Origin: Oleisolibacter albus
GTDB lineage: Bacteria > Pseudomonadota > Alphaproteobacteria > Azospirillales > Azospirillaceae
Assembly: GCF_003336875.1 (NCBI RefSeq)
Contig: NZ_QGNJ01000003.1
Location: forward strand, 186,001-250,000
Length of the DNA: 64,000 bases
Reading direction: 5' to 3'
In this document: positions 18,613-26,333 of the stretch, in pieces
Position numbering within the stretch: the first letter of the stretch is position 1
Layout: each line of letters begins with the position of its first letter
The notes under the pieces: generated by a model
Database searches by the model: none
Told to the model about the DNA's origin: nothing
The model's input: only the letters and a program-made list of their open reading frames with translations
Program-made: the position numbers and the translations under genes

Positions 18613-20259
18613 TCAGAATTGGGAGCGGAGATTGAAGTGCAGCCGCGGGTCATGGGCTTGAGTCACAGTGCTGTCCCGCAGTGGCCAGGCCACATCCAGG
18701 CCGCCCTGCAGATAGCGCTGCAGTTCCAGGGTGGCGCCGACGCCCACGGCGGCCAGGTCATAGCGCGCGACCTGTTCCGGCAGCGGGTCCTTGAGCCAGA
18801 CGCGCCCACCCTCCACGAAGATATGGAGCCGGGCATCGCGGATGATGTCGGGCCAGAGCGGGGCGGCGGAGGGACTCCGCAGTTCGACGGCGCCGAGCAT
18901 GCCGTCATCGCCCAGGGCCTCGGCCGAAAGATAGCCACGCACGCTGGATGCACCGCCCAGCGCGAACTGTTCATTGGAGATCAGGGGGCCGTCGGCCAGC
19001 TGGCCCGACAGGCGCGAGACCAGCTGCAGATCCCAGGGCAGCGTCAGCGTCTGCCCATAGTTCAGGGCGGCATAGACGAAGTTGGTGCGGGCATAGGCGC
19101 GCTTGTTGGCGAACTCGTCGCTGTCGCTGCCCAGCCCGCGCGTGCCCATGGTGACGCTGAGCAGCGCCGAGCCCGACCAGTCGTCAATGGCCCAGGCCGC
19201 GCTGTAGCCCGCCGTCACCGGCCAATAACGCACGGGCGAGCCGATGCTGTCCGGGCCGTAGCCCAGCTTCTCCTTGAAATCCTTGTAATCCGCCCCGATC
19301 AGGAAGGTCTGGGCGACGTCGCGGGCGTCGGGCAGCTGGTAATAGGCTCGAAGCGACACGGCACCGCCGTCGCCGACCACGGTGGCCCCGGCCAGGGTGG
19401 CGACATTGCTGTTGGAGATATAGCCGGACAGGTCCAGGCTCCAGCCGCTGCCCGGGAACGGCGCCCGGTAGGAGGCGGCGAACAGTTCGGATTCCTTGCG
19501 GTCCTTCGGCGCGACCACATAGGTCAGCGAGGCCGTGTGGCCGAGATTCCACAGATCGGCGTAGCTGATCGTGGCGCTGGCCCGCAGGGCCGTGGTGTCC
19601 TGCCCGTGGTCGTTGTTGAGATCGGCGGCGACGGACAGCGGGTTCTCGTCCTTGACGACAAGATCGACATCGATCTCGCCCGGAGCCGAACCCGGCTTCG
19701 GCACCGGCTGGATCTGGCGGCCGGGTTGTCCGTTCAGCTCGGCCAGTTCCTGCTGGGCCTGGGTGAAGTTGGGAACCGTGCCTTCCCGCAACGCCGGCAC
19801 GCCGGCCTTGATGGCATCGCCGTCGTAATATTGCGCCCCGCTGACCGTCAGCCGACCGATCCGCCCTTCGGTCACAGACAGATGGATGACACCGGCGACC
19901 ACCCGTTGCTGCGGGATCTCCACCAGCACAGTCTGGTATCCCGCCTGATGATAGGCTTCCTCCAGCGCGGCGCGCGCGGCATCGAGGTCCGCGAAACTGC
20001 GGCCCGGGCCGACATGGGGCAGGATGGCGCGCTCGATGCTGCGCACATCCAGCACGCTGTTGCCGTCCACCACGATCTCATTGATGTCGAAGGTGCGCAC
20101 GGCGGCCGGTGCGGGCGTATCGGCCCGCGCCTCCACGGCTATGGCAGCCTGCGCCAGCGTCCCCAGGCCGAACACACAGCCGAGAAGCATCCGTCGCTGC
20201 CAACGCGGCAGCGGCTTGCAACCCCAAACGCGCATCACGCGAACCCCCGTCGTCACCAT
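18613..20259 (-). CDS. TpsB/FhaC/ShlB-type outer-membrane transporter
   Basis: This is the outer-membrane channel of two-partner secretion, expected to recognise the TPS domain of the giant exoprotein and thread it outwards. From ATG 20259 (about 548 residues) a signal region ends near EARA. Two POTRA domains follow at about 56-131 (FDINEIVVDGNSVLD, EEAYHQAGYQTVLVEIPQ, IHLSVTEGRIG) and 132-205. A 16-strand-type barrel carries the family motif GGASSVRGYLSAEALG and ends in Phe (HFNLRSQF). The start is uncertain: the frame is open to 20454, and ATG 20235 is also possible; ribosome-binding sites are weak in each case. It is the first gene of the TPS operon and the promoter should lie upstream, in 20260-20800. 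Confidence 0.92.
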   Translation of the reverse strand: MVTTGVRVMRVWGCKPLPRWQRRMLLGCVFGLGTLAQAAIAVEARADTPAPAAVRTFDINEIVVDGNSVLDVRSIERAILPHVGPGRSFADLDAARAALEEAYHQAGYQTVLVEIPQQRVVAGVIHLSVTEGRIGRLTVSGAQYYDGDAIKAGVPALREGTVPNFTQAQQELAELNGQPGRQIQPVPKPGSAPGEIDVDLVVKDENPLSVAADLNNDHGQDTTALRASATISYADLWNLGHTASLTYVVAPKDRKESELFAASYRAPFPGSGWSLDLSGYISNSNVATLAGATVVGDGGAVSLRAYYQLPDARDVAQTFLIGADYKDFKEKLGYGPDSIGSPVRYWPVTAGYSAAWAIDDWSGSALLSVTMGTRGLGSDSDEFANKRAYARTNFVYAALNYGQTLTLPWDLQLVSRLSGQLADGPLISNEQFALGGASSVRGYLSAEALGDDGMLGAVELRSPSAAPLWPDIIRDARLHIFVEGGRVWLKDPLPEQVARYDLAAVGVGATLELQRYLQGGLDVAWPLRDSTVTQAHDPRLHFNLRSQF

Positions 20260-20803
20260 CTCCGCCGCGGCTGCCGGCGCTGCCATCCCTGCCTGCGCCC
20301 TCTTTGCCGCAGATGCTGCGGGGCAGACAGAAACACCGCGCGGGGTGGAGGGAGTGAAGATGATCACACCCGATACCCTGCGCGATTGGTAAGAAAACAA
20401 CCTGGATGGGTGGTGCTTATTGCACAGATGGTGGGCTCCCGGAACCAAATTCACGAGTAATCATTGCTAAAGTTTCGTGAACCTCGGCTCCGGCCGAGTC
20501 GATGTGAAACAAAATCTAAAAAGAACAATATATTGTTTTATGCGTACTCGTGAATGGCTTTGTATTCATCGTTTGACTGCGGCCACGTGTTTTGCCCCTC
20601 AATGTATGCGCTGTGCGTGCCGTGGGGATGATCGGCCCGGCCATGGGGGGATTGGTTTCATCTTTTCTTCTCGTGTGCGTCTAGGACTCCTGCAGTTCTG
20701 TTCTGTGTCCCCTTGCGCTGGGCGTCGGTTCTGACGCGGCGTTGCCGATCTGTATCCATCTGCTGCGAACGGTCTTAGGATGGCGGGCGAGGAGCATTGA
20801 TCC
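20260..20803. other. Divergent intergenic region upstream of the TPS operon
   Basis: About 540 bp separate tpsB (minus) from the 20804 gene (plus). No convincing gene is visible. The 20461-20580 part is strikingly AT-rich for this genome. It holds a small hairpin (CTCGGC/GCCGAG, 20483-20498) and the palindrome at 20524-20537. It is the likely site of the TPS promoter and its regulation. I saw no good Pho box or Fur box by eye. Confidence 0.6.
20524..20537. promoter_or_regulatory. Perfect 14-bp AT-rich palindrome, candidate operator
   Basis: AACAATATATTGTT is a perfect inverted repeat in an AT-rich patch about 265 bp upstream of tpsB and 265 bp upstream of the divergent gene. Its symmetry suggests a dimeric repressor or activator site for the TPS operon. 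The regulator is unknown. Confidence 0.4.
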
Positions 20804-21490
20804 ATGGCCTGTTCCCCTGCCGATCTGCCGCTAATGGCCGATATGTCCACCAACAGCATCGAGCGCTTGGCCGCTGCTGTCGGCTTGCGTAGCGGCAGCC
20901 ATGCGGCGGCCGATGTCGTCCGGCTGGCCGCTTATGCGCGCATCGCCAGCCAGTGGGCCAAGCGCCACCGGCTTGAGGGGCGGGAGGACGAGGCCGGGCG
21001 TTTCTATGCCTTGAAGAATGCCGCCTTGCGGAAGCTCTCCCGCACCGGGTTTGCCCAGGTGTCCGTACTTCGGGCGCTGCCGCGCGACGAGGTGCTGCTC
21101 TGCCCGGCCCATCAGGCGATCTATGCTGCCGATGCCGCTGCCAGTCGGGGGGCGACGGGCGATCCGCTGCCGGAGGGTCAATGGCTGCTGTGGAACCGGG
21201 GCCTTATCGACGACTGTCCAGACTGTCAGATCTATCCGGTCGGGGATTACAACGACCTTTACGATATCCAGGTGCGGGTGGAGCGGCTGCGCTTCGGCTT
21301 TCACCTGCCCCTGCGCGAGGGTGAGGGGTTCCTGCCGCCGCCCGATTACCTGCCGGACCGGCAGGAGCGCCCTGGGCGCGGCACACGGCCGGGACGCTTC
21401 CGCTTCGGTTCCGCCATTTCCCCGCGCGATGCCCGCCGCTTCCCGGCGGCGCTGGTGGCGGCACGGATCGAAGCCTTGACCTGCACCTGA
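20804..21490 (+). CDS. Hypothetical protein with CxxH...CxxC putative zinc site
   Basis: This 228-residue protein is not recognised. ATG 20804 has GGAG about 10 bp upstream. No signal peptide or membrane segment is seen, so it is probably cytoplasmic. The N-terminal half is alpha-helical and Ala/Arg-rich. C100-x2-H103 (CPAHQ) and C138-x2-C141 (CPDC) are spaced like a zinc ribbon or treble-clef site. The aromatic stretch QWLLWNRGLIDD precedes the second pair. The last 60 residues are Pro/Arg-rich. It precedes the GcvR-like gene by 65 bp on the same strand. Codon use looks native. A function cannot be assigned. Confidence 0.7.
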   Translation: MACSPADLPLMADMSTNSIERLAAAVGLRSGSHAAADVVRLAAYARIASQWAKRHRLEGREDEAGRFYALKNAALRKLSRTGFAQVSVLRALPRDEVLLCPAHQAIYAADAAASRGATGDPLPEGQWLLWNRGLIDDCPDCQIYPVGDYNDLYDIQVRVERLRFGFHLPLREGEGFLPPPDYLPDRQERPGRGTRPGRFRFGSAISPRDARRFPAALVAARIEALTCT

Positions 21491-21555
21491 AGTCCGCTTG
21501 GCAGCCGCGGTGGCCGGGTCCATCCTGTCCACGGCCAATACAGGGAGGCGCCCCC

Positions 21556-22086
21556 GTGACAAGCACCGTGATCCTGACTGTGGTCGGCAGTGACCGGCCC
21601 GGCCTCGTCGAAACCCTGGCCGATGCCGTGCTGGCGGCCGGCGGCAACTGGCTTGAAAGCCACCTGTCCCATCTGGCCGGCCGCTTCGTCGGCGCCGTGC
21701 TGGTGGAGGTGCCGGCCACGGCGCTGGACGGGCTGCGGCAACGTCTTCAGCAGGCGGACTCCGCCGGTCTGACGGTGACCCTGGTGGAGGCCGGACCGAC
21801 GCCTGAATCCGTGGCAACGCCGATCCAGCTGGATCTTGTCGGCCAGGATCGTCCGGGTATCGTGCGGGAGGTGACGCGCGTCCTGGCCGGTCTTGGAGTC
21901 AACATCGAGTCCTTCACCACCGAATTGGCGCACGGCGCCTGGTCCGGGGAACGGCTGTTCAGGGCGCGGGCGGCGTTGCTGATCCCCGACAGCCTGAAGC
22001 TGGATCAACTCCAGGCCGCGCTGGAGGATCTGTCGGGCGAGATCATGGTAGACATACGGCTGGGGGTTCCCGACAGGCGCGGTTGA
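21556..22086 (+). CDS. Double-ACT-domain protein, GcvR-like
   Basis: The 176-residue protein consists of two tandem ACT domains. The first (about 4-80) opens VILTVVGSDRPGLVETLADA; the second (about 92-170) opens IQLDLVGQDRPGIVREVTRV. This is the glycine cleavage system repressor (GcvR) / formyltetrahydrofolate-deformylase-regulator pattern, in which DRPG loops bind small ligands such as amino acids. There is no DNA-binding domain, so it should act through a partner protein. The start is a GTG preceded by GGGAGG 8 bp upstream. It converges on the DUF1289 gene with a 10-bp gap. The ligand and partner are not determined. Confidence 0.85.
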   Translation: MTSTVILTVVGSDRPGLVETLADAVLAAGGNWLESHLSHLAGRFVGAVLVEVPATALDGLRQRLQQADSAGLTVTLVEAGPTPESVATPIQLDLVGQDRPGIVREVTRVLAGLGVNIESFTTELAHGAWSGERLFRARAALLIPDSLKLDQLQAALEDLSGEIMVDIRLGVPDRRG

Positions 22087-22096
22087 TGGTGGAGGG

Positions 22097-22393
22097 TCAT
22101 CCGCCACCCATCAAGGCTGCCCGCTTGATGCGGGCCTTGTCCAGCCGCGCCGTCAGCTTGGCGATCTTGCGGTCCAGCGTCTTCAGCCGCTTGGCCCGTT
22201 TGCGGCCGCCCCTGTCCATTGCCGCCGCTGTCATCAGCGGCCGCACCCGGCGGTTGATGGCGATGCGCTGCTCCCGGCTCAGCTGTTTCCAGCCCTTCAC
22301 CTCGCTCCGGCTGCGATGGCAACCCAGGCAGATGCCTTCCGGGCTGAAGCGGCAGATCTTGATGCAGGGATTATAAGGCTCATCCGTGGTCAT
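22097..22393 (-). CDS. DUF1289 protein, small cysteine-rich
   Basis: The 98-residue protein begins with the DUF1289 signature: NPCIKICRFSPEGICLGCHR has cysteines 10, 14, 22 and 25 in a C-x3-C-x7-C-x2-C arrangement suited to metal or Fe-S binding. It continues GWKQLSREQRIAI, also family-typical. The C-terminal half is a highly basic helix (RGGRKRAKRLKTLDRKIAKL) that could bind nucleic acid. It lies 5 bp downstream of the TonB-like gene on the same strand, so the two are probably co-transcribed. No function is established for the family. Confidence 0.88.
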   Translation of the reverse strand: MTTDEPYNPCIKICRFSPEGICLGCHRSRSEVKGWKQLSREQRIAINRRVRPLMTAAAMDRGGRKRAKRLKTLDRKIAKLTARLDKARIKRAALMGGG

Positions 22394-22398
22394 GGGCC

Positions 22399-23049
22399 TC
22401 AGGAAGTGCTGCGGGGGCCGAAGGTGATGGGCATGGTGACGCTGAAGGTCTGTCCGGCCAGCGCGGGCGGTACCGGCGGCAGCGGTGAGGCCAGCCGCAG
22501 CAGCCGCAACGCTTCCTGGTCCAGATCGGCGGCGCCGGAACTGCGTTCGACCGCCACGCTCTGCACGCGGCCGCCGCGGTCGATGGAAAAGCGCACATAG
22601 ACCAGACCAGTGTCGGTGCGGCGGCGGAAATTGTCGAGATGGGCCTGGATCCGGGCGATGTAATCATCCCGGCCGCTGCGGCCGGCCACCTGTGCGGCCG
22701 GCGTCATGACCAGGCTGCCGTGCGCGGCTGTGGAGGCCAGACGGATGGTCGGTACGGCCAGCCGCACCGGCGGTGCAGTCACCATCGGTACGGGGGGGGG
22801 CGTGATGGCCACCGCCTGGATCCGAACCGGTTGTCCGTCCTCCGGCCCCAGTACCCGCACCAACGTGCTGACCACGGGGGCGCCGTCGAGCTGTATGGCG
22901 CGCCAGCCGCCGGTCTGCAACAGTCCGGCCAGCCCCACTTGCACCAGCACGGCCACCATGGCGCCGACGAACCGCCGGCGGTTCCCAGCCGGATACCGAT
23001 CCGGCGGCAGGCAGGGCAGGGCGGGGCTAAAACGGGTGGTCCGGTCCAC
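22399..23049 (-). CDS. Second TonB-like energy transducer
   Basis: The 216-residue protein starts at GTG 23049, with AGGAG about 10 bp upstream. One membrane segment at about 25-45 (RRFVGAMVAVLVQVGLAGLL) is followed by a Pro/Val linker (about 80-105) and a TonB C-terminal domain from about 125 (YIARIQAHLDNFRRRTDTG, VYVRFSIDRGGRVQSVAVER, ADLDQEALRLLRLASPLPPV). Unlike the TPS-linked tonB there is no ExbB/ExbD neighbour; it would have to borrow a motor. It is followed immediately by DUF1289 and lies divergent from the asparagine-synthase-like gene. The outer-membrane receptor it serves is not in this window. Confidence 0.85.
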   Translation of the reverse strand: MDRTTRFSPALPCLPPDRYPAGNRRRFVGAMVAVLVQVGLAGLLQTGGWRAIQLDGAPVVSTLVRVLGPEDGQPVRIQAVAITPPPVPMVTAPPVRLAVPTIRLASTAAHGSLVMTPAAQVAGRSGRDDYIARIQAHLDNFRRRTDTGLVYVRFSIDRGGRVQSVAVERSSGAADLDQEALRLLRLASPLPPVPPALAGQTFSVTMPITFGPRSTS

Positions 23050-23293
23050 CGGAACGGCACTCCTGGGCGACGGAAACGGCGAAGGCGAAACGGTGTGGTT
23101 CTAGCGCAGGAGATGGGGGCTGGTGTCGAGGATCGCCAGTCGGAAATCCGGACCCGGATCTGCACTGCGCGAAGATCCCGGCTGAACGGCCCGTTCATTT
23201 CCAACACACGGATGGGGGGCGATCCCACCCATTCGGGGAGGGACTGCACCGCGCCTGCGACCACTGCGCCAGCCGGATGCGCCGGGAGCAACG

Positions 23294-24844
23294 GTGTTTC
23301 CGGATGTTAAGCAAGCCACCCTCCCACCGGACAGATCGATGACGATGTCCCCTCTTCATCGCCGGCAGTTTCTGATCAGCCCGCCGGGGTCTGCCGCACC
23401 CGCCGGCTGGCGCCGGGTCCCGCTTCAGAACAGTCTGGAGCTGGCCTGCTGTCCCTGGCTGGAGCTGGAGAGATTGCCGGACGGCAATGGCGGGGAAGCG
23501 CTGCTGCTGGGTATCGCGGTGAACATCGATCCCGACAGCCCGCCGGGTCTGCGTCTCGGCCCCTGGTCGACGCCGGAGCAACTGGCGCGGCAGACCTATG
23601 CCTGGTCGGGCCGCTGGTGCCTGATTGCCGGTGGCGTCGTCTTGACCGACCCGTCCGGCCTGCTCGGCCTGTTCCTGACATCGTCGGCCTGTGGTCAGTC
23701 CGTACTGGTCAGTCCCAGTCTGGCATTGCTGCATGGGCTACGGCCCGACCTGCCGCTTCACCCCCGCCGGCTCGGCTGGTATGGGGCCAACTGGTTTCCG
23801 CCGCCCGGCTCCCGCATCAAGGGTGTGGACAAGCTGTTGCCCGACCAGGCTCTGGATCTCCGCTCGGGCGATATTCACCGGGCGGAGCGCTGGCAGCCGA
23901 CGCGGTTCCGGGGGATGGGGGAGGCGGCTCTGGCGGCCATGCTGCTGTCCAGCCTGTCATGCTTCATGCGGGTCATGGCTGCCCGCTACGACCGGCTGGT
24001 GCTGGGCCTGACCGCGGGGCTGGACAGCCGGACGCTCCTGGCCGCTGCCCTGGCGTCGGGGGTCGAGGTGGACTGCGTCACCCATGCCGTGCCGCAGATC
24101 AGCCGGGCAGACAGAGACCTGCCGCCAACCATCGCGGCCAAGGCCGGCGTCTCCCACCGGTTGATCCGCCCGGGCCGCCTGGACCCGGAGCGGCAGCGCC
24201 AGTTCCAGCAGCATTGTTTCGGCAATGTTGCCGATGCTGACAACGGGTTATGGCCACGTGGCGGTTACGCCAACCTGAAATCGGGCGAGGTGCTGCTGCG
24301 CGGCGGCGGATTCGAGATCGGCCGCGACCGCATGGAGGACCGGCTCCGGGGACTGGACTGGGAGCAGGCTTTGACAGAACCGGAACGGCTGTTCACGTCC
24401 TATGACAGCTTCGGCAGTACCCGGCTGCTGGGCCGGCAGGCGGCGCGCTGGCTTGGCTGGGCAGCCCGTGGCAGCCGCGCTTATTCCCTGGGCGATCACT
24501 TCTACCGTGACCAGCGCATGGCCGGCTGGCTGTCGGCGGTGGAGCAGGGGGTCGACCTTCTGGATGGTCGCTGTGTCCAGGTGCTGAACAGTGCCTATCA
24601 GCATGATCTCATGCTGGCGGCCACGCCCGAGGCCCGTCGCAGTGGCGCCCTGCAACACCGGATCATCGCCCTGGCCGCACCGGGCCTGGCGGCAATGCCT
24701 GTCAATCCCGCCCTCGACAGCCGTCATCGGCGCCGTGTCCAGCGCTGGGCCTTGAAGCTGCGCCGCTGGCGGGGTGAACTGGCCAACCTGCCTTTCGACC
24801 GGCTGTCGGCCAGCTTGGCGCCGTTGATGCTCCTGGCTCCCTGA
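23294..24844 (+). CDS. Asparagine-synthase-like amidotransferase without glutaminase cysteine
   Basis: The roughly 516-residue protein has the AsnB ATP-pyrophosphatase fold: LGLTAGLDSRTLLAAAL is a variant of the SGGxDS PP-loop that binds ATP. The preceding region resembles the class-II amidotransferase N-terminus (WCLIAGGVVLTDPSGLLGLF), but there is no Cys immediately after the start, so glutamine hydrolysis is unlikely. The start is uncertain: GTG 23294 has GGGAG 6 bp upstream; ATG 23339 and ATG 23345 are alternatives. It ends 5 bp before the convergent FkbM methyltransferase gene of the polysaccharide island, which suggests a role in amidating a sugar acid of surface glycan. A lasso-type cyclase is less likely because no precursor or cysteine protease gene is adjacent. 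Confidence 0.82.
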   Translation: MFPDVKQATLPPDRSMTMSPLHRRQFLISPPGSAAPAGWRRVPLQNSLELACCPWLELERLPDGNGGEALLLGIAVNIDPDSPPGLRLGPWSTPEQLARQTYAWSGRWCLIAGGVVLTDPSGLLGLFLTSSACGQSVLVSPSLALLHGLRPDLPLHPRRLGWYGANWFPPPGSRIKGVDKLLPDQALDLRSGDIHRAERWQPTRFRGMGEAALAAMLLSSLSCFMRVMAARYDRLVLGLTAGLDSRTLLAAALASGVEVDCVTHAVPQISRADRDLPPTIAAKAGVSHRLIRPGRLDPERQRQFQQHCFGNVADADNGLWPRGGYANLKSGEVLLRGGGFEIGRDRMEDRLRGLDWEQALTEPERLFTSYDSFGSTRLLGRQAARWLGWAARGSRAYSLGDHFYRDQRMAGWLSAVEQGVDLLDGRCVQVLNSAYQHDLMLAATPEARRSGALQHRIIALAAPGLAAMPVNPALDSRHRRRVQRWALKLRRWRGELANLPFDRLSASLAPLMLLAP

Positions 24845-24849
24845 TGCCG

Positions 24850-25671
24850 TTACCCTAACGCCTGTCGAAGCCGGTCGAGGCCCTGCGCCCGCCCGGGATG
24901 CACGAAGAAGAAGTTATGGACATAGTCCGGAGTGTAGCCGCCCTGGCCGGGCGGTTTCGCCAACTCCGGCCGCTGGTGCCGCTCGACATGGAATTCGGCG
25001 ATGGGCGTCAGCCGCCCATGATCCAGGAACCAGCCGCCATAGCCCAGCCCCTCCAGGAACGTGCGGATACGATCCCGGGCGCCGGGAACATGCCGCTCCT
25101 CGCTGCCGACCATCAGGGTGGGATGGCTGCGGGCGATGGTCTGTTCCGCACCGCGCAGCACCGGATATTCATGACCCTCCACATGCACCTTCATGAAGGC
25201 CACATCTCTCAGGTCATAATTGTCCAGCCGGCGCACGGGCACGGTCAGGGTCCGGCGCGGGAATTCGGTGTTCACACCGCTTTCCAGGGTGCCGCGCGTG
25301 GGCAGGTCGCCGCCGCCATGCTGGGGGACAGCCAGCACGGCCTCCCCTTCCCGGTCGGAGAGGGCACAAGCCTCCACCCTCACCTTGGGGCCGAACTCCT
25401 GGCGCAGGCGGTCGGCCAGATCGGGAAAGGGCTCGAACGCCAGCACGGCGCGCGACCCGCGTGCCAGTTGCCAGGTGTAGAGGCCGCGATTGGCCCCGAC
25501 ATCCACGGCCAACCCCTGCGGGTCGCACAGCAGATGCACCAGGGGCAGCTCGATCTCGGCTGTCGCCAGGGCCTTGCGCATGCGGAACGACTGGCGCCAG
25601 GACCGGGGCACCAGCGGCTTCAGCAACTGCTTCGCCGCCGTAAGGGCAGAGGAAGTCATGGGCATCACCAT
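24850..25671 (-). CDS. FkbM-family SAM-dependent methyltransferase
   Basis: The 273-residue protein carries the Rossmann motif AVDVGANRGLYTW (motif I, about 54-66), the acidic end of strand 2 (LAFEPFP) and the FkbM hallmark FMKVHVEGHEYPVLRGA. The family O-methylates hydroxyls, often on sugars. It is the last gene of a minus-strand run (C-methyltransferase, cytidylyltransferase, PIG-L deacetylase, FkbM), overlapping the PIG-L stop by 7 bp. ATG 25665, forming a TGATG overlap, and ATG 25659 are alternative starts. The acceptor is probably the sugar made by this operon. Confidence 0.88.
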   Translation of the reverse strand: MVMPMTSSALTAAKQLLKPLVPRSWRQSFRMRKALATAEIELPLVHLLCDPQGLAVDVGANRGLYTWQLARGSRAVLAFEPFPDLADRLRQEFGPKVRVEACALSDREGEAVLAVPQHGGGDLPTRGTLESGVNTEFPRRTLTVPVRRLDNYDLRDVAFMKVHVEGHEYPVLRGAEQTIARSHPTLMVGSEERHVPGARDRIRTFLEGLGYGGWFLDHGRLTPIAEFHVERHQRPELAKPPGQGGYTPDYVHNFFFVHPGRAQGLDRLRQALG

Positions 25672-26327
25672 AGGGAAAGGTTCAGTTTCTCGGCATGGAA
25701 TCCTTCCGCCAGCCCGGTGGGGGAGGCTGCCTGCACACCGCGCAGACGCATCAGGCCATGGAAGGTGTCGGGGCTGAACCAGCCCTTGCTGCGCTGGCTG
25801 CCGAAGCCGGCCATCAGCGCGTCGATCTTGGCCTGGGCCGTCTCGGCCGTCACCGGCACGAACAGGTTGGGATTGCCCAGATCGCCGTCATATTTCGGGA
25901 TCTCATAGGCCAGCAGCAGATGGTCGCGGAAGGTGTTCCAGCTCAGTTCCGCCAGCAGCCGGTGGTCCTGGTGTCGGTCGCCGCGCCAATGGGTCAGCAC
26001 CAGATCCGGGCTGGACCAGCGCTTGAGATCCTCGAACGCTTCCTTGATTCCGCTGAAGTCGGCCGGGAAAAAGCCGTCACGGAAGCCACGCAGGCGCGTG
26101 CGCACGGCTGCGGCTCCGCGCAGGAGGGCCGATGCGCTCTCCGCCGCCTCGCGCCCGCGGTCCCCGGCAGCGGCGAACACCACCCAGTCCACCGTCACCG
26201 GCTGCGGTCCGGCCAGCAGTCGCAGCAGCGTGGCGCCGCAGCCGATCTCGATGTCGTCGGAATGGGCGCCGATGCACAGCAGGCGCAGCGGTCGTCCCAG
26301 ATCCCTCCCCGGCAGCAACGACAGCAT
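25665..26327 (-). CDS. PIG-L/LmbE-family N-acetylglucosamine-type deacetylase
   Basis: The 220-residue zinc hydrolase has GAHSDDIEIGCG (20-31), a variant of the AHPDD motif that supplies metal ligands and the catalytic Asp. HWRGDRHQDHRLL supplies the second metal-binding His pair. Family members remove acetyl groups from GlcNAc-containing substrates. It starts 6 bp after the cytidylyltransferase gene, with GGCGGAG 9 bp upstream of the ATG. In this context it probably deacetylates an amino sugar in the surface glycan or its precursor. Confidence 0.88.
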   Translation of the reverse strand: MLSLLPGRDLGRPLRLLCIGAHSDDIEIGCGATLLRLLAGPQPVTVDWVVFAAAGDRGREAAESASALLRGAAAVRTRLRGFRDGFFPADFSGIKEAFEDLKRWSSPDLVLTHWRGDRHQDHRLLAELSWNTFRDHLLLAYEIPKYDGDLGNPNLFVPVTAETAQAKIDALMAGFGSQRSKGWFSPDTFHGLMRLRGVQAASPTGLAEGFHAEKLNLSLW

Positions 26328-26333
26328 GGGGTG

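Noticed and set aside
20260-20803. Pho box controlling the TPS operon, as expected from similarity to PdtA
   Set aside because: No pair of CTGTCAT-like half-sites at 11-bp spacing was found by eye.
23050-24844. Lasso-peptide cluster around the AsnB-like gene
   Set aside because: No precursor with a leader and Gly-led core, and no B-type cysteine protease gene nearby; neighbours are sugar enzymes.
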